Shown: positions 35,540-46,691, numbered from the stretch's first letter. The stretch is 64,000 nt of DNA from Bolinopsis microptera (GCF_026151205.1 NC_087072.1:503501-567500), one strand, 5' to 3'. Numbers and translations are program-made. The notes: generated from the letters alone by a model not told the origin.

Positions 35540-35840
35540 ACTAGGCTTGTGAGGTATATGAAAAGGAAATGCCAGATGGCCTGGTTTTTAGAGATGAAGC
35601 AATCTTGGGAAGGATGGGGTTCCATAGTGAGCTACATTTGGGGGCACGATCAGTTCTGTTCATGGAGGGTTGTCTTATCTGAATAGCAGCCTGCAGCATG
35701 TTCTGTCAGGTCAAGTTGAGATCGTGTGGTGAGGGATTTGAGGACTTCTATGTTGTTCCAGGAGATGGAATGTCCAGTGGTCAGGGCATGATGGGCGGGG
35801 GCAGATTTGATCCTGTCTGTGGTTTGATGTAGAAAGCAAT
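35540..35840 (-). pseudogene. Penelope-like element GIY-YIG endonuclease C-terminal fragment
   Basis: On the minus strand the translation gives APAHHALTTGHSISWNN, then EVLKSLTTRSQLDLTEHAA. After a frame change come QPSMNRTD and CSSLWNPIL. This pattern (A..H....GH.I.W.N...L....R...L.E, then LNR and a terminal W) is the C-terminal part of GIY-YIG endonuclease domains of Penelope-like retroelements. The frameshift and missing N-terminal reverse transcriptase mark it as dead. The call rests on motif spacing alone. Confidence 0.5.
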
Positions 35841-35964
35841 TTAAAATGCAAGAAATCGTGATAAGTGATGAGAAATCGAAATAAATGAAGATTCCTGGCA
35901 CAAAAAGATCAAATATGGCCGGGTCCTTGCACGCTGATCCTCTCAATCTCACCTCAAAACTCAA

Positions 35965-36292
35965 TTAAAAGATCTGCCAAAAAATGCGTTACTCAATAAG
36001 TTGTTTGGAGTATTCTCTGTAACTAAAAACCGGTTTTACACGTGCCCACAAGTAAGCATCCAATGAAACAGAGGAGTGATCATGCTGTAGGCCACGTGGA
36101 TCGCTCTGATTGGTCAGCGTTACGGAAGAAAATAGAAAAACGTGTTTTTTATTGTTAATTAAGTCCAAATTTGTTTTTTTTGTCGCAAATTGTAGCATTA
36201 TTTATCTTGATGTGCTGTACCAAAAGTAAGTTATGGAACAGCTGTCGGAACTCGTGCCTTCGGCACTCGTTGCTCCATAGTTCCATAACCTA
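35965..36292. other. no gene seen
   Basis: No supported gene or clear repeat. Confidence 0.35.
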
Positions 36293-37034
36293 CCATATGA
36301 AACGCTCTATACCGGGGTGTTTCTATACCGTACACTTCTCGTTTCTCCCGCGAGAGGCCCGGTATAGACTATAGAGAGGTTATACTGTATCACGAAAACG
36401 TTACTTGGCCTCATGGCTCATTGACAGCTCGCAGAAGGCAATAAAATAACAGAAAGCCTAAAATGCAATGTCAACTATAAAAAAGTTGACATTGCATTTT
36501 AGAGAGCTCTTTTCAATGTTCTTCGATCCGTCCCACATAAATCCCTGCGGCAAGAACCTGTATTTTTACTTCAAAACATCCGGATTCCAAATCAACATCC
36601 CTAATAACATTAACAATCCTTCCTGATCACGAACTGTCGTTTCTTAGCAATTTCCAAGAAATCCTGACTCTCCTGGAACTCATTTAACTGAATTAATTAT
36701 TACCGTTTCTTTGCTACCCCTTGCCCGACGCTCGTATCTAAAATTACCCTTGCCCGTATCTTAATCTTGTTCATTTTAGCCGACCCTGACATATGGGGGT
36801 GATTTGAGGTATCTCGCAAATGAAGCGGTATGCAGTACAATACAAAACAAGTCACAGTAGAATATGTTGGAAGGTGTATTTACACTTACTTCCTAGCTGT
36901 TCCTCGGTTCTCTGGTCTTTTAGTTGTATTGCCTTCTTCGAGCTGCAAATGAGCCATGAGGCCAAGTAGACGTTTTCGTGATAAACTGCAGAACCTCTCT
37001 TTACCGGGCTTCTGCGGTATAAAGTGTTTCATAT
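36293..37034. mobile_element. foldback element with about 100-150-bp inverted arms
   Basis: The left arm (36293-36442) and right arm (36929-37034) are inverted copies sharing TATGAAAC, CCCGGTA, CACGAAAACG and TACTTGGCCTCATGGCTCA. The interior includes a 120-bp segment (36780-36900) related to the inverted-repeat family at 33030-33150. The CTCTATACCG words tie it to the same family. No transposase is present. Confidence 0.7.
36458..36502. repeat. perfect hairpin, 19-bp stem and 7-nt loop
   Basis: CTAAAATGCAATGTCAACT is followed by ATAAAAA and then its exact reverse complement. It lies inside the foldback element close to the left arm. Confidence 0.85.
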
Positions 37035-37110
37035 ACCGCATTAAGTGTTACCATGGTGACACTACTATACTAGTTACCATAGTTACACTACTACTATATA
37101 CCGCATTAAG
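37031..37110. repeat. flank-motif-flank duplication (15-bp flanks)
   Basis: ATATACCGCATTAAG at 37031-37045 and 37096-37110 bracket a 50-bp insert. The insert starts TGTTACCATGGTGACACTAC and includes a GTTACCATAGTTAC unit. Confidence 0.9.
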
Positions 37111-37890
37111 GGGGGCATACACCAAAACTGTCCAACCCAAATGACCTCATAGGAAGTTCAGTAACTATCTAGCGCACCGTTTTCATACCAAACAAATTGA
37201 TTTTGAGGATTCCCATATTTGTAATCGAGCATTTCCTGGTTAAAGTGCATTTTTCGGAAAAGCCCAATTTGTTTTGTTGAGGCTATAAGTCAATAATTTC
37301 TTGTGATATCGAGCTGAAATGTTGCACGAAGTTTATTCATATCTTTAATCTTGTTCAAGATGTTTGTAAAATCTTGATATCGTATCTGAAAAGTCTGCGT
37401 TTTTATAAATTTTTAAAGTCAAAAAGGGGTATTTTACTTTTCAGGCTTGTTTTGACCAAAAAGTCCGTCTAAGAACATCGGATTGTTTTGATACTTGACA
37501 TGAAATTGTTCTCTGAATTCTGGCGCAGTTTTTTGATGCCCTAAAAAATGTGTTTATTTAACTGGAAAGTTGATCTTTTGGACCTAAAAGTCAAACAACA
37601 AATTTAGGCATATTTTTCGTTTGTCATATTTATAGATTTTTTAAAAATTTCGATAGGAATGTGCTAGAGACTTTTGGAAGGGTGCAAAATAACCGCAACT
37701 AGCACATTTATTTATAAGTTATGAATAACAAAACACCCTAAAATGCTTCTTTTTAAAGTTATGGTAGAAAGTGTGATTTTTTGGCTTTGCATATACAACA
37801 AGAATTGCGCCCGTTGTTTCGTTTTGGCGGATGCTAGATTTCCATTCACTATAACTTTAAGTATAAGCTCCAATCAGCTCACCTCATAAT
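37106..37890. mobile_element. TTAA-bounded DNA element end, inverted copy at 45660-45862
   Basis: TTAAGGGGGGCATACAC at 37106 begins a segment matching the reverse complement of 45660-45862 over some 180 bp (AAATGACCTCATAGG, TAATCGAGCATTTCCTGG). Both copies end at TTAA, the target of piggyBac-type transposons. No second terminus or transposase is seen, so the downstream limit is uncertain. Confidence 0.5.
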
Positions 37891-38231
37891 AATAAAACTG
37901 ATAAATTATGCATTAAATACGGGAAACCCTTGAAATTCAATTCAATTGCCCTAGAACTTAACTTGTATCTGTAATTCAAGAGACTGTAAGCAAAAGTAAA
38001 CTATACTCGTGTACACATCAATACACTACGCGTGCCACGTACAAATTGGGCTTATAACCTAATATTATAAATAACATAGTATACATTAAAATACGCTCGC
38101 GCCGCGCATTCATTGACCAAAGGCTATCTATACATCACATCTCCACAAGCAATCCTCGCGCACGCGTGCGGCTTTTCGTTGCATGGTAACGAACGGAAGG
38201 AAGGAACACGACATACTCAGACCTACCTACC
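37891..38231. other. no gene seen
   Basis: Unassigned. Locally CpG-containing sequence (CTCGCGCCGCGC near 38096, CGCGCACGCGTGCGG near 38157) without a supported gene. Confidence 0.35.
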
Positions 38232-38535
38232 GCAGTACTGCAGTAGTAACCATGGTGACACACACCCAGTAGCAGTACTGCAGTAGTAACAATGGTGACA
38301 CACACCCAGTAGCAGTAATGCAGTAGTAACCATGGTGACACACACCCAGTAGCAGTACTGCAGTAGTAACCATGGTGATGCACACCCAGTAGCAGTACTG
38401 CAGTACTAGTAACCATGGTGATGCACACCCAGTAGCAGTACTGCAGTAGTAACCATGGTGACACACACCCAGTAGCAGTAATGCAGTAGTAACCATGGTG
38501 ACACACACCCAGTAGCAGTACTGCAGTAGTAGTGG
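38232..38535. repeat. third 40-bp minisatellite, with GTAACCATGGTGAC core
   Basis: About seven units contain GTAACCATGGTGACACACAC, CCAGTAGCAGTACTG and CAGTA, with period 40 (once 46 near 38400). Each unit holds one GTAACC-AT-GGTGAC near-palindrome. Confidence 0.9.
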
Positions 38536-39520
38536 TATTCCTACGTCACTAATAAATAACGTGTGTAAAATAGCGCGTCTCAGAACAGCTGACTTAAACA
38601 GGGCAGGACACAAAACCCCGAATACACATAGTATAACATTACATATATAATATAATATGATATATAACATGATACAGGGCCAGCTTTTAAACCTCCTTAC
38701 AGCCCACTTCTCGACAGGTGAGGGTTTGTTTTTTAAAGTTGTTGACAGCCCCCCTCTCACTGCAACCCGTACTGGTAGACTTATATATATATACCCGTAC
38801 TTATAAAGTCATAATTATTATCATAATATCATTATGAAGAGTTTTGTTAATGAAGTGTTTTGTTAATGTATTTACTATATAGAGACTTAAAGCACAATCG
38901 TGTGGCATTCCATTTCAGTATCGAAACTTATTCCTAAGTACACCCAGTAACCATGGTAATACACACCCAGTATTCAGTAACCATGGTAACACTAACACAC
39001 ACCCAGCAACTAGTTCTGTTAGTGGCCCCGATTTCTTATTTGCGGGCTTTGGACTTAACCACAGATCTTGAATGATGTATGAGCTTCTGCAACATGTAAT
39101 TGAAACTGATCATTTGTCTTTTCTTGCAGTTTTTCGTATCGACAGAATCTATTAACGCTTCCCCCTCCTCTATTATACCATAGGAATTGTTTCTGATTAG
39201 TTTCTGATAAGTTTGCTAAAGTTGTTGTACGAGGTCTTCTGTTAAAACGGTTCAGCTTTAATCAGCTATAACATACCTCTAGCTCGATTGTTAACAATAT
39301 AATATGTTTAAGATATAGTTAACAATATATCCTGATCCTACACGGAACATTGTTCGCACATACCGCTCATACGCTCATGATCTAATAATAACCTATAGAC
39401 CGTAATTGCTCGGACTATGGCACACGTACAGTTGGGAACTTGTTCAGAGTATGACGAGAACTAGTTTTGTGCTGAGAGTCCGGACCCTGTTGTTTTGTGT
39501 TATATAGAGTCCCCGTTGTT
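38536..39520. other. no gene seen; two motif copies at 38939-39005
   Basis: GTAACCATGGTAAT and GTAACCATGGTAAC lie between ACACACCCAG words. No supported gene. Confidence 0.4.
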
Positions 39521-39524
39521 GCAC

Positions 39525-40070
39525 CTTGTTTTGTGCTGTGTTGTTTTGTGCTGTGTTGTTTTGTGCTGTGTTGTTTTGTGCTGTGTTGTATTGTGCTGTG
39601 TTGTTTTGTGCTGTGTTGTATTGTGTTGTTTTGTGCTGTGTTGTTTTGTGCTGTGTTGTTTTGTGTTGTGTTGTTTTGTGCTGTGTTGTATTGTGCTGTG
39701 TTGTTTTGTGCTGTGTTGTTTTGTGCTGTGTTGTTTTGTGCTGTGTTGTTTTGTGCTGTGTTGTATTGTGTTGTTTTGTGCTGTGTTGTTTTGTGCTGTG
39801 TTGTTTTGTGCTGTGTTGTTTTGTGCTGTGCTGTTTTGTGCTGTGTTGTTTTGTGCTGTGTTGTTTTGTGTTGTGTTGTTTTGTGCTGTGTTGTTTTGTG
39901 TTGTGTTGTTTTGTGCTGTGTTGTTTTGTGTTGTGTTGTTTTGTGCTGTGTTGTTTTGTGTTGTGTTGTTTTGTGCTGTGTTGTTTTGTGCTGTGTTGTT
40001 TTGTGCTGTGTTGTTTTGTGCTGTGTTTTTTTGTGCTGTGCTGTTTTGTGCTGTGCTGTTTTGTGCTGTT
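39525..40070. repeat. 15-bp minisatellite with TTGTTTTGTGCTGTG unit
   Basis: About 36 units occur. The 15-bp period keeps several frames open on both strands (Val/Leu/Cys or Thr/Gln/His/Lys rich); none is a gene. The strand is strongly T/G biased. Confidence 0.95.
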
Positions 40071-40928
40071 GTTCGGATCTGATAGTGTTTGTTAGAAAGT
40101 ACACCCAGTAACCATGGTAACACACGCCCAGTATCACGAGTTACAATCAAGTCCCCTTTTAAACGCCACGTTAGAAGGTTCTTGTTAAAAAGTAAAAACG
40201 GGTTATAATTTAAAAGAGCAAGTAACCATTGATTTTTTCCCTTTAAAATTAAGTTATTCTTTTGCGAGCTACAGTGTCTTTATCTTTATCAGATTGAATT
40301 TAAACATAGTACATAGTATGTATAGTGCCGTTGTAAAATTTTATTCTATTCTATTCTATCAATGCCGCTGTTGTTATTTTTGTTTTTGATCAAAATTACC
40401 AATAAAATGATCGACATTTTTGAAAACGCAAAGGATGAAATGTAAGATGTTAAAATCTTACATATACGGTCACTATACGGCTACGTAAATATTATTCACA
40501 GCAGCTTAATCGAGCCCTGCAAGGAAATCACCCCTGGATACTCATTTATACCTGATTATAGTTATTTAACTTCTCCATATTATATAATAGGTTATTAAGT
40601 CTATCGTAAATAAAATAAATTATTATAACGATTTCGGTACCTCATTTCTTCTTCCCCTGCATGATGAGAGCTTAGTACTTTATTGAATTATAACTTTTCG
40701 TGGAATCCTATTTCCTAACAGTCTTGTAGTTCTAGCTAGTGTATGGATAACCAACATGGTTTTCACTTCTCATCGACAATGTGATTTGAACGCTGACTTT
40801 CTGATCAGTCAACAGAAGCAAATCAACGATAAAGATTTTACTAATTTGGTAGTTACTATGGTTGCCAGCCTGTAGATCCCGCTCCTTATGAAAACGCACA
40901 ACACCCTTCTTCCGCAAGCTTACTCGTC
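40071..40928. other. 5' region of receptor B, nothing definite
   Basis: A GTAACCATGGTAAC palindrome at about 40109 sits between CACCCAGTA and CGCCCAGTA. A TATTC repeat occurs near 40341-40356. No promoter element is convincing. Confidence 0.35.
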
Positions 40929-42186
40929 ATGACCTCAGGAGTAATGAATGAGTTCAGTAACAGAACTGTTTATGGCATTGAAAGTAGCGCTATTCGTTAC
41001 ACCTGGGCAGGATACTTTCTCTTCGTCATCGTCTCGTCTTTAATAGGAGACACGGCCATTCTCATAGCTTCCATAAAGTATAGAGCCTTTAAACTTCATA
41101 AAATCATCATCGTAATCATCCAGCACATAGCAGTATGTGATCTGATGGTATCACTTACAGACGTCCTCCCGAAGCTCATCTCTGTAATTGCAAATGAAAA
41201 TGTGTTCTCGACCTTCCTCTGTTACCTATCCCCTTACCTGAGATACTACTTCAACCCGGCGAGTGTGCTTCTCATCTGTGCCATGTGCTGCAGTAAGCTC
41301 TACACTCTCAAGTCCCCGCTCCGCTCTGCAACTGTGACATTAACTCGGACTCATATGATGTGTGTAGGGTGCTGGTTAGCAGCCTTCACCTTCCCTGCAA
41401 CATTCCTGGTCTTGGATTGGAAAGATATTTACTTTAGTTACAGGGGGTATCAGTGCAACTATGTGTATTCCTCACCAGTGTACCTCTGGCTCAAGCCTCT
41501 TCTAGCGGTCGTGTTTTTGTTCATTCCAACTTGTCTTGTTGTAGCTACCACTGTTAATTTGCTTATTATAGCTAAGAAAGTTGCCCGCCGTTGCCGGGGG
41601 AGTCTGAAGTGGCAGGGTATCATGACAACAGTTCTCATAGCAACAGTGTACTTCATCTCTCTAATCCCTATGGTAGTGTATCGCGTTGGAGAATCCCTCG
41701 TCAAGATCGACGACAAAAGCAGAAGTTTTCATTTCACCCACCTTTACAGGATAGCGATTTCTTTCCCATCCCTGAATATTATCAGCAACTTCTACATCTA
41801 CAGTCTAACCGTCTTGGGCTTTAGAGACTTCGTGTGGTCGAGAATACAGCTCCCCTTCCGGCTCTCTACCAAAATGGATGCTTTTACAAGACTTGGTGAG
41901 ACGATTGTTGAATCATTCAGACTTACTTAATACTCAACTGCCAAGTTTCGATGAAGATTTAATGGATTTAAATAATATCTCAATTATAATTCCGTAATTT
42001 ATCTTTGTCAGAAAAGTGCATAAACGTGCAAAAGTTATTTTATTTGCAATTTCTACGACAACAATTTGCACGATGAAAAGCACAGGCGACGGGATTTCTA
42101 GTATTTCTATAAAGCTGTTTTTTTCAGGAAGAAGAGGATCTGAGACAGAAAGTCACACGAGAAACATAAACTCCAAGCCATCTTAA
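40929..42186 (+). CDS. receptor B: rhodopsin-like orphan GPCR
   Basis: Predicted seven-helix receptor of about 341 residues. Exon 1 is 40929-41895, holding all seven helices. Exon 2 is 42128-42186, the C-tail. An alternative ATG lies at 40944. The N-terminus has sequon NRT. Landmarks are GDTAILIASIKYR, AVCDLMVS, Cys in FLCYLSPY, CCSKL replacing DRY, YQCNY in ECL2, RGSLKWQGI and SNFYIYS. The tail after the phase-1 junction reads GRRGSETESHTRNINSKPS. The tail exon is inferred from the TTTTTTCAG acceptor and its likeness to the tails of A and D; without it the frame ends at 41930. A 53-bp stretch (41097-41150) matches receptor A with one change. The family is an expansion of orphan class A receptors; ligand unknown. 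Confidence 0.88.
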
Positions 42187-42194
42187 CTAAATTA

Positions 42195-42630
42195 CACCCC
42201 TGTTCCATGCCCAATGAACGATGAACGAGGATGGGCACGAGGATACAATTTCCATAAATTCGTCGAATATTGCCTCCAAATCCTCGCGCAAATGCCCATC
42301 CTCGCGAGGGTAAATCATCATCGTGCACAATTTCCCCACAAGGATGATTTCCTCGCGATGATATTATTGGACATTTCCATCCTCGCGAGGGTATTATATT
42401 GCAAGGGTTTTCTCCTCACACGCAGCTTATCAAAATAGGTAAATTTTCACTTTTGTCACAAATATAAATGTAGGCAGTTTCTGGTGTCATCGCGAGGATC
42501 CCACGAGGATCGCACGAGGATTGCACGAGGATCACCGCGAGAATACCTATATGAAATTTCGACAAAATTATGGAAATCATATCCTCGTGTGCATCCTCGT
42601 TCATCGTTCATTGGGCATGGAACAGGGGTG
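42195..42630. mobile_element. MITE, 436 bp, TTA target duplication
   Basis: The element begins CACCCCTGTTCCATGCCC and ends with the inverse. The inverted match runs about 75 bp (through ACGATGAACGAGGATG and on to TTTCCATAA). TTA borders both ends, as for PIF/Harbinger-like TWA targets. The interior is rich in CCTCGCGAGG palindromes. There is no coding capacity. It sits eight bases after the receptor B stop codon. Confidence 0.8.
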
Positions 42631-42770
42631 TTACTGTGTTTCTTAACATACATTACTGTGTTTCTTAACATACATTACTGTGTTTCTTAACATACATTAC
42701 TGAGTTTCTTAACATACATTACTGTGTTTCTTAACATGCTTTGTAGTGTTTCTTAACAAACTTAGCTGTA
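42631..42770. repeat. 22-bp tandem repeat, about six copies
   Basis: Units of ATTACTGTGTTTCTTAACAT plus AC start immediately at the MITE's right end. The later copies are diverged. Confidence 0.85.
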
Positions 42771-43413
42771 TTTTTAAGATTATGCTACTATGCTTCTGAG
42801 CATACGTTTTTCAAAAGTATAAAATATTTAAATTGGTTGAATCAGAATTTGCCTAATTTTAAGATATTTTCACATGACCTGCTCAAACAGTGCACTGTAT
42901 TCAGTAATTGTTTATGTTATGGTCTTGTCTTTGTCAATGAGTGAATTACCGCAATAACTGGACACCCAATACTGATTAACGTGATCGCAATGTTCTCATA
43001 ATCTTTTTGAAAATTGAATTTATGACATGGGGTCAAAATTCGTTATATATTTTTCTGAATGATTTTGAATTTTTGTTTTAATTATGCCTTTCACATTTCA
43101 TGAGCTGGAAATTCAGAAATTAATTTTGCTTTTGAGCGACTTGACAATGATAATAAATTACTTAGTTTATGTTACTTTATCATTGTGTAGATTCGGCAGG
43201 GGTCGCTTCTCTGGCTTGAACAGTATCAAGTACGTTCTCCAATCGCCCTGGCTTGAACAGTATCAATTACGTTATCCAATCACCCTGGCTTGGATCTTTT
43301 AAAGATTCCATTCCAGAAGTGTTCTTTGTGATGGCGCGGCGGTATACCCTTTTGTGGGCGGGGTATCAGGATAGCCTCTCAAGAATTTAGCAAGAGAATA
43401 TTTGAAAGTTTTT
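42771..43413. other. no gene seen; short duplication at 43213-43300
   Basis: TGGCTTGAACAGTATCAA occurs near 43213 and 43250. Otherwise unassigned. Confidence 0.4.
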
Positions 43414-43651
43414 CTAGATATTTATTGCGTTAACTTCCTTGGGGAGCAGGTTCCATAACTTGGCTGCTTTTACTCCAAAAGGGTTTTCATAGTGGGTCGA
43501 GATTGAATATTGTGCCTTTTTATTAAATGCAGGCACAGTGGCTTTTACGCTGTGCCGGAAGCTCTCCTTGAACTGCATGTGGATGTCGTTCGGAGCTAGT
43601 CCATTCACATTTAATGTTATGGAAGATAATTCATCACACAATATCTTTACT
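43414..43651 (-). pseudogene. LINE reverse transcriptase extreme C-terminus
   Basis: The minus-strand frame ends with NPFGVKAAKLWNLLPKEV. This FGV.AAKLWN.LP block closes many non-LTR retrotransposon polymerases. Only about 75 codons survive, a strongly 5'-truncated insertion. Confidence 0.7.
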
Positions 43652-44061
43652 GTAATATTGAACTAAGAAGTTTTAGTACCAAGCGATGTCGATGACAAAG
43701 CATTTAAATTATACACATTTGCATTGTCTGCAGATTCTTCCACTAAACTATCAACAAAAGGATCCATTATACTCTAGGTTATACTATAATACATTTCGAA
43801 TTAAATTGTGTTGTACACGTGACCTCAGCACCGACAGTAAACACATTCCACCCTCCTTACATCACGTGACAGATAAACACTGTTTTATTTTTATTTGCTG
43901 GATCTAAACTTCCTTTATAAGACTCTACATACCACGCATTCCGAGATTGATTGCTCAAACAATAGAGAAGAAAGTCGTGCTGATCAGGGCGGGCACTCTT
44001 CTCTTTACACTATTTAAATTGCTGCATCATTACAGACAGACTCGTAATCACGGTAACCACG
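43652..44061. other. 5' region of receptor C, nothing definite
   Basis: No gene. A weak TATA-like ACTATTTAAATTG lies near 44008. Confidence 0.3.
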
Positions 44062-45239
44062 ATGAAGATCACACCTGTAGATTACGAGTATAATGACAGG
44101 ATTGCGTATGGTATTGAGAGCGATGGTTTACGGTACGCATACGCCGGGTACTTCCTCTTCGTGATCGCCTCCTCGTTAATCGGAGACACGGCCATTCTCA
44201 TAGCCTCCATAAGGTACGATACCTTTAAACTCCATGAGGTGATGACCGTGATCATCCAGCACATAGCGGTTTGTGACTTGATGGTCACTGTTATGGATGT
44301 ACTCCCGAGGTTTGTTTCTGTGACTGCTGGTGAGTGGACGTTTGGGACTTATTGGTGCTATCTGTTTCCTTACGCAAGTTACTATTTAAACCCAGTTAGC
44401 ATACTTCTCATCTGCGCTATGACCACCTTCAAGCTGCTCTTGATGAAATATCCCGACAAATTTGAGGACACTACAGAAAAGCAAGCTCATAAGATATGTG
44501 CGTTATGTTGGCTAGCAGGACTCACTTTCCCTGTATCTTTCTATTATCAAGGTTGGGATGACATTCAATTCTCATACAGAATCTACCACTGTAATTACGT
44601 ATACTCTGAGGAAATTTGGCGCTCTTGGCTAAAACCTCTCCTCGCTGTCGTCTTCCTATTTATTCCAACTTGTTTGGTTGTATTTAACACAATTTATATG
44701 CTGATTATAGCGAATAAATGTGCTGTCCAAAGCAGAGGAAGTCTGAATTGGCAAGGGATTATGGCAACAATTCTAACCGCAACTGTCTATGGCATCTCCG
44801 TTCTTCCATCTTTCGTGTATGCTGCCACAGAATCGTTCGTCAACGTCGACGATAAGAGCAAAAGTTTTTTCCACGTCCAGTTTTACAGAGTAATACATTC
44901 GTTCATTTTCCTAAACACCATGAGCAACTTCTACATTTATTGTCTGACCGTTCTCAGCTTTCGAGATTTTGTCAAGTCTAAAGTATCACGGTCCTACCAG
45001 TTTATCACCAACGTCGGATCTTCCTTCCGTGGACCTCGCCGTGGTAAGAATAGTCCACATTATCTGATATCTCCCTTCAGAAACATAGAAATTGTGAATT
45101 TTCCTTAAATTTAATTAGTATTACATCTACAAAGTCTACAGCAATACATTTGCCAGGAGAAAGAAGGTGCAGGACAAAGGCAAAAGCAAACGTTGATGAA
45201 GGAGCTGAACCATCAACACCGCTTGCTGTGACAGTGTGA
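44062..45239 (+). CDS. receptor C: rhodopsin-like orphan GPCR
   Basis: Predicted seven-helix receptor of about 354 residues. Exon 1 is 44062-45043 and exon 2 is 45157-45239. Landmarks are GDTAILIASIRYD, AVCDLMVTV, TFGTYWCYLFPY with the TM3 Cys, TFKL in place of DRY, YHCNYVY in ECL2, GSLNWQGIMAT and SNFYIYCLTV. The N-terminal NDR is not a glycosylation sequon, unlike A, B and D. The C-tail exon begins after RRG and runs to ...PLAVTV, ending in a possible PDZ-binding tripeptide. Its acceptor context AATACATTTGCCAGGAGAAAG matches receptor A's tail exon, which supports the model. Unspliced, the frame would end at 45108. Long segments are almost identical to receptor D at silent sites, while others differ strongly. 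Confidence 0.88.
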
Positions 45240-45659
45240 CCTTCAACACCATAACTATCAGAGATGCAAAGGATTAAGTTTGAATACAGACCTTTGTTGA
45301 TCTGCGAACTGTACGCCAAATGATTTCTAACTACTGAGAAACACAAAACGATATTAATCTCCGTTATAGTGACATACCTAATCTAAATTCTACACGTCAT
45401 CATGAAATATATCTGGCTTCAATAGCGACTGTATCAATAGGACCCCACGAACTAAAGGAAACATCGATTTAAGAAAGAAATCGAAGTTAACTAGACTGAG
45501 AAATGACATTTTCTTGATGCTTTTTTATTTGTTTGTTTTATTATTTGAGATAACTTCAGTAAATAACTTTACAGAGGAACTACTCATGTCCCTCAGTTAA
45601 ACAGGACTTATTACTCATGTCCATCAGTCAACCCGATACCGCAAGAAATGATTAACTTA
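45240..45659. other. no gene seen
   Basis: The 3' flank of receptor C. TTACTCATGTCC(A/C)TCAGT is duplicated near 45582 and 45611. Confidence 0.4.
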
Positions 45660-45862
45660 TAGCCTCTCCATAAAACAAATTGTGTTTTTCCGAAAATTCC
45701 ACTCTTACCAGGAAATGCTCGATTACAAAAATAGATATTCTCAAAATAATTTTTTTTGGTGTGGAAACAGTGCGCTAGAGGGTCACTGAACTGCCTATGA
45801 GGTCATTTGAGTTGGACGGCAAAAAACGGCAAAAACCACTGTTTTAGTGTATGCCCCCTTAA
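45660..45862. mobile_element. TTAA-bounded DNA element end (inverted relative to 37106)
   Basis: The segment ends GTGTATGCCCCCTTAA and matches the reverse complement of 37106-37290, about 75 percent by eye. It is a remnant without a transposase. Confidence 0.55.
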
Positions 45863-46021
45863 ACAAGACTAATTTCTTGGTTTTTTAGAATATGACCATC
45901 TTCCGTTTGTGATATGCGGAAGATGGATAGAGTTTTTCTATTTTAAATCCTTTAGCATAAATTAATAATTGTATAAACGAAAGATATCTCTTGAAACATT
46001 GAAATGGCTGAAATGAAGTAA

Positions 46022-46160
46022 AGAATGTATGATGTTGCCATGACCACTGTAGAATGTATGATGCCCAGTTGATACAGCTATAAGTATAAGAATGTATGAT
46101 GCCCAGTTGATACAGCTATAAGAATGTATGATGCCCAGTTGATACAGCTATAAGAATGAG
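46022..46160. repeat. flank-motif-flank duplication followed by a tandem repeat of about 32 bp
   Basis: AGAATGTATGATG at 46022-46034 and 46051-46063 flank TTGCCATGACCACTGT. The same block then recurs three times with GCCCAGTTGATACAGCTATAA. So the duplication locus has grown into a small minisatellite. Confidence 0.85.
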
Positions 46161-46691
46161 GTAGTAGCATGATCAGGCACTGCCAATTGGTAATTTAGTC
46201 CTGTACAACACACGGTGTCATTGTTGCCATGACAACTGTAATATGTTCAACGATCGCTCAAGTTTGTTCATAAGACAATCATCGCATTTAATCTATTGTA
46301 TTCCTCATTAAATCTATTGTATTTCTGGATTATCTCCCAATTAAGTATCAACAAAAAGGACACCGTTTTCCAGCTCTGAGACGAGTTGACTTCTCGTATT
46401 CTTAAAAGTGAGTATTAGTCAATATTACTATACAGTAGTATTGTTATGGCAACAATACTATTAGTCAATATATAATGCTCATTCAAAACGAATAAAAGAT
46501 GACCTGGTTTAACAATGCTAACATTAACTTATCCGTACAGAGAACATGAAGATAATGATGACTGTAAGTCAGCACCAATAGCTAATAGTCTTGAGAGATT
46601 ATATTGAAACCAACTATATCAAAGCAGCCATTTTGTCGGTTTGCTGTAAACGTATTGTCGCGTACGCCGTATTTCAATACTCAAGTTCTAC
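46161..46691. other. 5' region of receptor D, nothing definite
   Basis: GTTGCCATGACAAC near 46223 and GTTATGGCAACAATAC near 46441 are members of the palindromic motif family. No promoter is assigned. Confidence 0.35.

Noticed and set aside
39415-40150. Cys/Val/Leu-rich and Thr/Gln/His/Lys-rich frames on both strands
   Set aside because: Artefact of the 15-bp TTGTTTTGTGCTGTG repeat; several frames open at once.
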